Positions 59,293 to 64,000 of a DNA stretch of 64,000 nucleotides are shown here, piece after piece. The notes beneath the pieces were generated by a model. The model was not told the DNA's origin, made no database searches, and saw only the letters and a program-made list of their open reading frames with translations. This DNA comes from Arthrobacter sp. M4. Its GTDB lineage: Bacteria; Actinomycetota; Actinomycetes; Actinomycetales; Micrococcaceae. Position 1 is the stretch's first letter, and every line of letters starts with the position of its first letter. The DNA is taken from assembly GCF_020251205.1 (NCBI RefSeq), contig NZ_JAIWYX010000011.1, positions 35,541-99,540 on the forward strand. The letters are read 5' to 3'. A program made the position numbers and the translations under genes.

Positions 59293-59788
59293 CCGACCAC
59301 CCGCCGTCGTGGGACGGGCGGTTGCCACGGAGGGTTCCTTCATACGTTGCACCGAGCCGTGAGATGGCGCTGGCACTGCGCGTATTGCGTGCGTCGCAGC
59401 GGAAGGCCACGCGATGGATGCCGAGTACCTCGAACGCATATTCCAGGAGCAGGCGCTTGCTGGCCGGATTCACATGGCTGCCCCAGAACTGTCGGCCATA
59501 GAAGGTTCCGCCAATTTCCAGCCGCTGGTGTTTTGGTTCGTAATCGCAGATGGACGTTGTTCCCAGCAGGGAGCCGGTCAGGTCGTCCGTCACGGCGAAG
59601 GGAATGCAGGCGGCGTCGTCCAGCCGGGCCGCGAACAATTGGGCCAGTTCCTCAGGGCAAAGTGGCTGCTTGGCGGCCATTCCAGCCCATATTCCCGAAT
59701 CCACAAAATCGAACAGTGGACCGGCGTGCAAAGGGGACAGGGGCACAAGGCGGATCCCGTGTCCGTAAAGGGCAACATCGTGCTGCAT
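59195..59788 (-). CDS. GNAT-family N-acetyltransferase (RimJ/RimL-like)
   Basis: A 197-residue acetyltransferase. IGGTFYGRQFWGSHVNPASK and the acetyl-CoA block LEYAFEVLGIHRVAFRCDAR with RNTRSASAISRLGATYEG are typical of the RimJ/RimL group. The ATG at 59788 is chosen; an ATG at 59824 would add 12 residues, and the longest frame reaches 59980 into the next gene's start. No clear ribosome site is seen at either. The last 32 residues are duplicated in the downstream 116-bp repeat. Substrate unknown. Confidence 0.82.
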   Translation of the reverse strand: MQHDVALYGHGIRLVPLSPLHAGPLFDFVDSGIWAGMAAKQPLCPEELAQLFAARLDDAACIPFAVTDDLTGSLLGTTSICDYEPKHQRLEIGGTFYGRQFWGSHVNPASKRLLLEYAFEVLGIHRVAFRCDARNTRSASAISRLGATYEGTLRGNRPSHDGGWSDTAVFSILENEWPALRGLLQERLTVSSAGWAA

Positions 59789-59948
59789 TGCAGTATTGAA
59801 GCACCGAGATGGGCCGTCGAACATGGGTAGTCGGCGCGCCGTGGATGAACATTGGGTTACGTGATGCGGGGCCCCGTGAGCCCATGTGCGGTGGCCAAAA
59901 TAGCGGTAGAATGGACGGTCGGTCTTCTGCGATAGGGGTACGTTTCTG

Positions 59949-62177
59949 ATGCACGACGCTGATTTGGTCCATGAACGCACATACGTTGCTGGTCTCTATG
60001 CGCGTCTTGATGAATTACGCGAGGAGAAACGGGCCCAATTAGCCCAGGTGAGGCGTGCCGGAGCCGTCGGAACCATGCAGAACGTTTCCGAGCGGGACGC
60101 CTTCGCGGCCCTCTACGAGGACCGCCTGGCCCAACTCGACGCCGTCGATGACCGCCTCGTTTTCGGGCGGCTGGACCTGGATTCCGGCGAGGCCCGATAC
60201 ATTGGCCGTATCGGCCTCTCCACGGCCGAGCTACAGCGTCTCATGGTGGACTGGCGCGCCCCCGAAGCCGGCCACTTCTATCAGGCGACGGCGTTCGACC
60301 GCCAAGGCGTGCGCCGCCGTCGTCATCTGATTCTGCAGGGGCGCGAGGTCAAGGCGATCGAGGACGACGTCCTGGACACCACCATGCTGTCCAGCGACGA
60401 GTCCCTCCAGGGCGAGGGGGCCCTCCTGGCGGCGCTGAACTCCAAGCGAACCGGCCGCATGTCGGACATCGTCGGCACCATCCAGGCCGAGCAGGACCGC
60501 ATTATCCGCTCCTCGATGTCTGGTGCGCTGGTCGTCCAGGGCGGTCCTGGAACCGGTAAGACGGCCGTCGCCCTCCACCGTGCCGCCTACCTTCTTTATA
60601 CCCACCGTGACCGGCTCAAGTCGGCTGGCGTCCTGCTGGTCGGTCCGTCGTCGTCGTTTATGCACTACATCGAACGTGTGCTGCCGTCCCTCGGCGAGAC
60701 CGGCGTCGTGATGGCCAGCCTCGGACGGCTGATGCCGGGTATCCATGCCGTCCCAGAGCAGGACCATGCGGTAGCGGCCCTCAAGGGCAGGCTGGACATG
60801 GCAGACGTTATTGCCAACGCCGTCGCAAATCGGCAGCGTACGCCCGCCGAGGACCGGATCCTCGAAGTCGATGGCCGGAAGCTCAAGCTGACGGTTCGCC
60901 AGGTGCGGCGCGCCAGGGAGAAGGCCCGGGCAACGGGCAAGCCCCACAACGAGGCCCGCCTGACGTTCGTCAAGATCCTGCTGAGGGAGCTAACTGAACA
61001 GCTCACCGAGATGGTGGAAGCCACCAACGTGGGTAACAACGCTGACCGCGCATACCTCGCGGAGGACGTCCGCAGCGCCCGCGACGTACGCATCGCCCTC
61101 AACCTTTGCTGGATGCCGCTCACTCCGGAAAAACTGGTGTCCGAGCTGTTCAGCAAGCCCGCCATTCTGGAAGCCTGCACCCCGCAGCTGACGCCTGGGC
61201 AACGCCAGCTACTGCTGCGCCCGGTGGATGCGCCCTGGACCGAGGCCGATGTCCCACTCCTCGATGAGGCCGCAGAGCTGTTGGGTGAATTGGACGCCGC
61301 CGCAGGCCGCGGTCTGGCACAGCGGGAGCACGACAAGGCACGCGATCTCGCCAACGCACGCCAGACCCTGGCAAACATGGCAGCCTCGGGCGCTGACGTG
61401 CTGATGACCGCTGAGGAACTGGTGGAGCAGAACCAGGAGCGCGAGGCTCGCCTGACTGCCGCTGAACGTGCCACGAGCGATCGGACGTGGGCATTCGGCC
61501 ACATAGTGGTTGACGAGGCCCAGGAGCTGTCCCCGATGCAGTGGCGCCTTCTTGTACGGCGCTGCCCGCTGAAGTCATTCACCATCGTTGGGGATATTGC
61601 CCAGACGAGTTCAGCCGCTGGCGCCAACTCATGGCAGGGTGCCATGACGCCGTTCTTCGGCGACCGCTGGTCGCTGGAAGAGCTGACGGTTAACTACCGG
61701 ACGCCGTCGCAGATCGCGGAGGCAGCAGTTCGCATGGCCAATCGTGCAGGCCTGGTGGTTTCCGCTCCGAAGGCTGTGCGTGAGGGCCGCTGGGCGCCGG
61801 TCATCGATCGCGTCGCCCAGGACTCCCTGGTGGAGCAGCTGGTCGCCGTGCTGCCCGAAGAGCTGGAAGCCGTCGACGGCGGCCTGCTGGCCGTCATCGC
61901 TGACGGTGACCTGCGCGGGGAGGCCGCAGCGGCACTGCGGAAGGTGTACGGGCACAGGATCGGAGCCGGTGCCGGCAGCTACGAACAGGACATCGTGGTG
62001 ATCAGCCCGCAGGAAGCCAAGGGCCTGGAGTTCGACGGCGTTGTGGTTCTGGAGCCTACAACAATGCTCAACCATGAGCACGGAAAGGTCGGCGACCTCT
62101 ACGTGGCCATGACGCGACCCACCCAACGCCTGCGGCTCATCGCATCAGGCAAGATACCGGCGGGCATCGAGCGTTAA
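59949..62177 (+). CDS. helD: HelD-type RNA polymerase-associated helicase (UvrD-like)
   Basis: A 742-residue superfamily 1 ATPase. An N-terminal coiled-coil arm (residues 1-75, REEKRAQLAQVRRAG) is followed by Walker A QGGPGTGKTAVALH near residue 200, Walker B HIVVDEAQELSPMQWRLL and the C-terminal EAKGLEFDGVVVLEP motif. This is the layout of HelD, which removes or recycles stalled RNA polymerase, and in some actinobacteria protects against rifampicin. A TAGAAT hexamer at 59907 suggests a 30-base leader. No rifampicin-associated palindrome is seen. The divergent GNAT starts nearby. Confidence 0.88.
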   Translation: MHDADLVHERTYVAGLYARLDELREEKRAQLAQVRRAGAVGTMQNVSERDAFAALYEDRLAQLDAVDDRLVFGRLDLDSGEARYIGRIGLSTAELQRLMVDWRAPEAGHFYQATAFDRQGVRRRRHLILQGREVKAIEDDVLDTTMLSSDESLQGEGALLAALNSKRTGRMSDIVGTIQAEQDRIIRSSMSGALVVQGGPGTGKTAVALHRAAYLLYTHRDRLKSAGVLLVGPSSSFMHYIERVLPSLGETGVVMASLGRLMPGIHAVPEQDHAVAALKGRLDMADVIANAVANRQRTPAEDRILEVDGRKLKLTVRQVRRAREKARATGKPHNEARLTFVKILLRELTEQLTEMVEATNVGNNADRAYLAEDVRSARDVRIALNLCWMPLTPEKLVSELFSKPAILEACTPQLTPGQRQLLLRPVDAPWTEADVPLLDEAAELLGELDAAAGRGLAQREHDKARDLANARQTLANMAASGADVLMTAEELVEQNQEREARLTAAERATSDRTWAFGHIVVDEAQELSPMQWRLLVRRCPLKSFTIVGDIAQTSSAAGANSWQGAMTPFFGDRWSLEELTVNYRTPSQIAEAAVRMANRAGLVVSAPKAVREGRWAPVIDRVAQDSLVEQLVAVLPEELEAVDGGLLAVIADGDLRGEAAAALRKVYGHRIGAGAGSYEQDIVVISPQEAKGLEFDGVVVLEPTTMLNHEHGKVGDLYVAMTRPTQRLRLIASGKIPAGIER

Positions 62178-62221
62178 GTTCGCCTTGGACGCGGCGACAA
62201 AGCCGCCGCGTCCAAGCCTGC

Positions 62222-62227
62222 TAACTT
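62222..62227 (+). promoter_or_regulatory. -10 element for leaderless tyrS
   Basis: TAACTT ends 7 bases before the GTG at 62235. Confidence 0.45.
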
Positions 62228-62234
62228 AGAAGCC

Positions 62235-63545
62235 GTGTCACATGTAAATACGCTCGAGTCCCAGCACAACGATTCTGCCTTTGCAAACATTTGGCAGGAA
62301 CTCAAATGGCGCGGCCTGGTCCACGTTTCCACTGACGAAACTGAACTGGAAAAGCTGCTCTCGGGTGAGCCTGTGACCTATTACTGCGGTTTCGATCCCA
62401 CGGCGCCGTCACTCCACCTCGGCAACCTTGTCCAGCTCCTGCTAATGCGCCGCCTTCAGCTTGCCGGACACAAGCCACTGGGCCTTGTGGGTGGTTCCAC
62501 CGGGCTTATCGGGGATCCGCGGCCCACAGCTGAGCGCACCCTGAACACCAAGGAAACTGTCTCCGAGTGGGTTGGTCGCCTGCAGTCGCAGGTGCAGCGG
62601 TTCCTCAGCTTCGATGGAGACAACGCCGCACGCCTGGTGAACAACCTTGACTGGACCGCGCCCCTAAGCGCCATCGACTTCCTGCGGGACATCGGTAAGC
62701 ACTTCCGTGTTGGAACCATGATGCGCAAGGACGCCGTGGCATCCAGGCTCAGCTCGGATGAAGGCATCAGCTACACCGAGTTCAGCTACCAGATCCTTCA
62801 GGGTATGGACTTCCTCCAGCTCAACCGTGAATACGGCTGCGTGCTGCAAACCGGCGGTTCTGACCAGTGGGGCAACCTCACTAGCGGTACGGAACTGATC
62901 CGCAAGGTGGACGGGAAAGTGGTTCACGCCTTCGGAACGCCGCTGATCACCAATGCTGATGGAACAAAGTTTGGCAAGAGCGAGGGCAACGCCATCTGGC
63001 TCGACGCCGAAATGTGCACCCCGTACACCTTCTACCAGTTCTGGCTCAACACCGCCGACGCTGACGTGATCGACCGCCTCAAGATCTTCACCTTCCTAAG
63101 CCGCTCCGAAATTGAGGAACTGGCAGCACAGGTGGCGGACCGTCCGTTTGCACGCGAAGCGCAGCGCCGCCTTGCCTATGAGGTCACGTCTTTGGTGCAC
63201 AGCGTCGAGGCGACGGAAAAGGTCATCGCCGCTTCGGCTGCCGTCTTCGGAAGTGGAGACTTGCACGCCCTGGACGAGAAGACCCTCGCAGCTGCCACCG
63301 CGGAATTGCCGTCGGCAACTGTCGAGCCGTCTGAGCTGGGCATCATTGACCTGTTGGTTGCTTCAGGGCTGTCTGATTCCAAGTCTGCAGCCCGGCGGAC
63401 CATTGGCGAGGGCGGTGCGTACGTCAACAACGCCAAGGTTTCAGACCCGGATGCAGTGATCGGCGCCGACCAGCTCCTTCATGGCAAGTACCTCTTGCTG
63501 CGGCGCGGCAAGAAGAGCCTGGCAACGGTGGAAGTAGCTCCCTAG
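62235..63545 (+). CDS. tyrS: Tyrosine-tRNA ligase
   Basis: A 436-residue class I synthetase. The HIGH-equivalent is SLHLGNLVQL, the KMSKS-equivalent is KFGKSEGN, and GGSDQWGN is the Tyr-binding block. A C-terminal S4 RNA-binding domain (about 365-430, SKSAARRTIGEGGAYVNN) is present. The GTG start is supported by the -10 hexamer. It lies directly upstream of the rRNA leader, a common micrococcal arrangement. Confidence 0.97.
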   Translation: MSHVNTLESQHNDSAFANIWQELKWRGLVHVSTDETELEKLLSGEPVTYYCGFDPTAPSLHLGNLVQLLLMRRLQLAGHKPLGLVGGSTGLIGDPRPTAERTLNTKETVSEWVGRLQSQVQRFLSFDGDNAARLVNNLDWTAPLSAIDFLRDIGKHFRVGTMMRKDAVASRLSSDEGISYTEFSYQILQGMDFLQLNREYGCVLQTGGSDQWGNLTSGTELIRKVDGKVVHAFGTPLITNADGTKFGKSEGNAIWLDAEMCTPYTFYQFWLNTADADVIDRLKIFTFLSRSEIEELAAQVADRPFAREAQRRLAYEVTSLVHSVEATEKVIAASAAVFGSGDLHALDEKTLAAATAELPSATVEPSELGIIDLLVASGLSDSKSAARRTIGEGGAYVNNAKVSDPDAVIGADQLLHGKYLLLRRGKKSLATVEVAP

Positions 63546-63637
63546 GCTGGTTCCGCCCCAGCCTCCCAATCCCAGCCTCCGGGGGCCGTGCTAGGGGATG
63601 GAGGCACACCCTGCCATGACAACCACACATCCTTCGG

Positions 63638-63680
63638 CACGCTCCTTCACGGACGACTTGCGCGCCCGTGAAGGAGCGTG
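63638..63680 (+). terminator. Terminator after tyrS
   Basis: A 15-bp perfect stem (CACGCTCCTTCACGG and its complement) with a 13-base loop is followed by a T-containing tail (TAATGTTTCTT). A second short hairpin (CGCCGCC/GGCGGCG) follows at 63695-63713. Confidence 0.85.
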
Positions 63681-63713
63681 TAATGTTTCTTGGGCGCCGC
63701 CGATAGGGCGGCG

Positions 63714-64000
63714 ACGGAAATCCTCCAATTTGTCGAAATTCCTTTTAGGAAGAAGCACATTTGTGTCTTTCATTGGAATCTAAATAAATGGAGGAATCCA
63801 TTCGGGCTCATGAACATTCGGAGAATTTCTTCGATTTGCAAAGTGAATTCGGATGAAATATGCTTGAAACACCGCAGCGATGAAAACCGGAAAATGAAAT
63901 TGAATTCCGGATAATAATTCGAATGTGCCTGTTGTTTGAGAACTCAATAGTGTGCCATGTTTGTTGATACCGATTTTTTGATTGGTTGAAATGGCTGGGC
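63714..64000 (+). promoter_or_regulatory. AT-rich upstream region and leader of an rRNA operon
   Basis: Base composition falls sharply (visibly AT-rich against a GC-rich chromosome) from about 63714 to 63930. At 63931-63957 the block GTTGTTTGAGAACTCAATAG plus TGTGCCA is the conserved actinobacterial pre-rRNA leader element that carries the boxA-type antitermination and processing signal. The 16S gene itself starts beyond the window. I could not place the rRNA -35/-10 with confidence. Nothing here looks like a protein gene. Confidence 0.8.
63931..63957 (+). promoter_or_regulatory. boxA-like rRNA leader element
   Basis: Contains TTGTTTGAGAACTCAATAG, the motif found upstream of 16S and 23S rRNA in mycobacteria and related actinobacteria, where NusB/S10 antitermination is nucleated. 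Confidence 0.75.

Noticed and set aside
59840..59948. Rifampicin-associated element upstream of helD
   Set aside because: A GGGGCCCC stretch is present but the known inverted-repeat pattern is not.
1..64000. tRNA genes, CRISPR arrays, insertion sequences, prophage
   Set aside because: No T-loop-bearing cloverleaf, regularly spaced repeats, transposase or phage genes were recognised on reading both strands.

Overview
The window is about 64 kb of high-GC, gene-dense actinobacterial chromosome. The gene order (dapA-rnj-ftsK-pgsA-cinA-clgR, recA-recX-miaB-miaA-dapF-hflX-lexA, infC-rpmI-rplT, pheST, argCJBDFRGH-argH, tyrS then an rRNA operon), a mycothiol-dependent enzyme family and a bifunctional PriA point to Micrococcaceae, most likely Arthrobacter/Paenarthrobacter. 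The genus is inferred from synteny and protein style, not from a search. I see no prophage, insertion sequence, CRISPR array or tRNA gene.

Layout. 1-7 kb: end of dapA, RNase J, FtsK, PgsA, CinA-like amidase and a ClgR-type regulator. 7-18 kb: a MarR regulator facing DUF3046-recA-recX-miaB-miaA, then dapF, an RsmC-like methylase, hflX behind a long leader, and dinG converging on lexA. 19-25.7 kb: an SOS-controlled LysM membrane protein, hisC-hisB-hisH, an unlisted 53-residue membrane protein, priA, an SseB-like protein and an MFS transporter. 25.7-29.7 kb: DUF1844, infC (AUU start), L35, an extended L20 and a TrmH-type methylase. 29.7-35.6 kb: GlsB, a cation-efflux pump, an MFS exporter, a Nudix hydrolase, an SOS-box radical SAM protein, pyrrolidone-carboxyl peptidase and a SIMPL protein. 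35.9-39.5 kb: pheST. 39.5-46.8 kb: a phosphopantetheinyl transferase, an M1 peptidase, a Pls/PosA-type membrane nonribosomal peptide synthetase and a quinone oxidoreductase. 47-55.8 kb: the complete arginine operon with its repressor. 55.9-62.2 kb: a mycothiol-dependent enzyme, two base-excision glycosylases (one an Ada-AlkA fusion), a GNAT acetyltransferase with a duplicated tail, and a HelD-type helicase. 62.2-64 kb: tyrS and the AT-rich leader of an rRNA operon whose 16S gene starts beyond the window.

The most interesting system is the 39.5-45.7 kb block. A single-module adenylation-carrier synthetase with three tandem left-handed beta-helix domains between membrane segments matches the architecture of epsilon-poly-L-lysine synthetase. 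Beside it are a carrier-activating enzyme and an unusual M1 peptidase that could be its polymer hydrolase. Its product is unknown.

Two control themes recur. LexA boxes of the CGAAYATMTGTTCG type precede recA, the LysM gene and the radical SAM gene, with a variant before lexA. Separately, about fourteen genes have a TAnnnT hexamer 6-8 bases before the start codon, the signature of leaderless transcription. One such promoter fires into a six-codon upstream frame at the head of a 400-base leader before hflX, a candidate attenuator.
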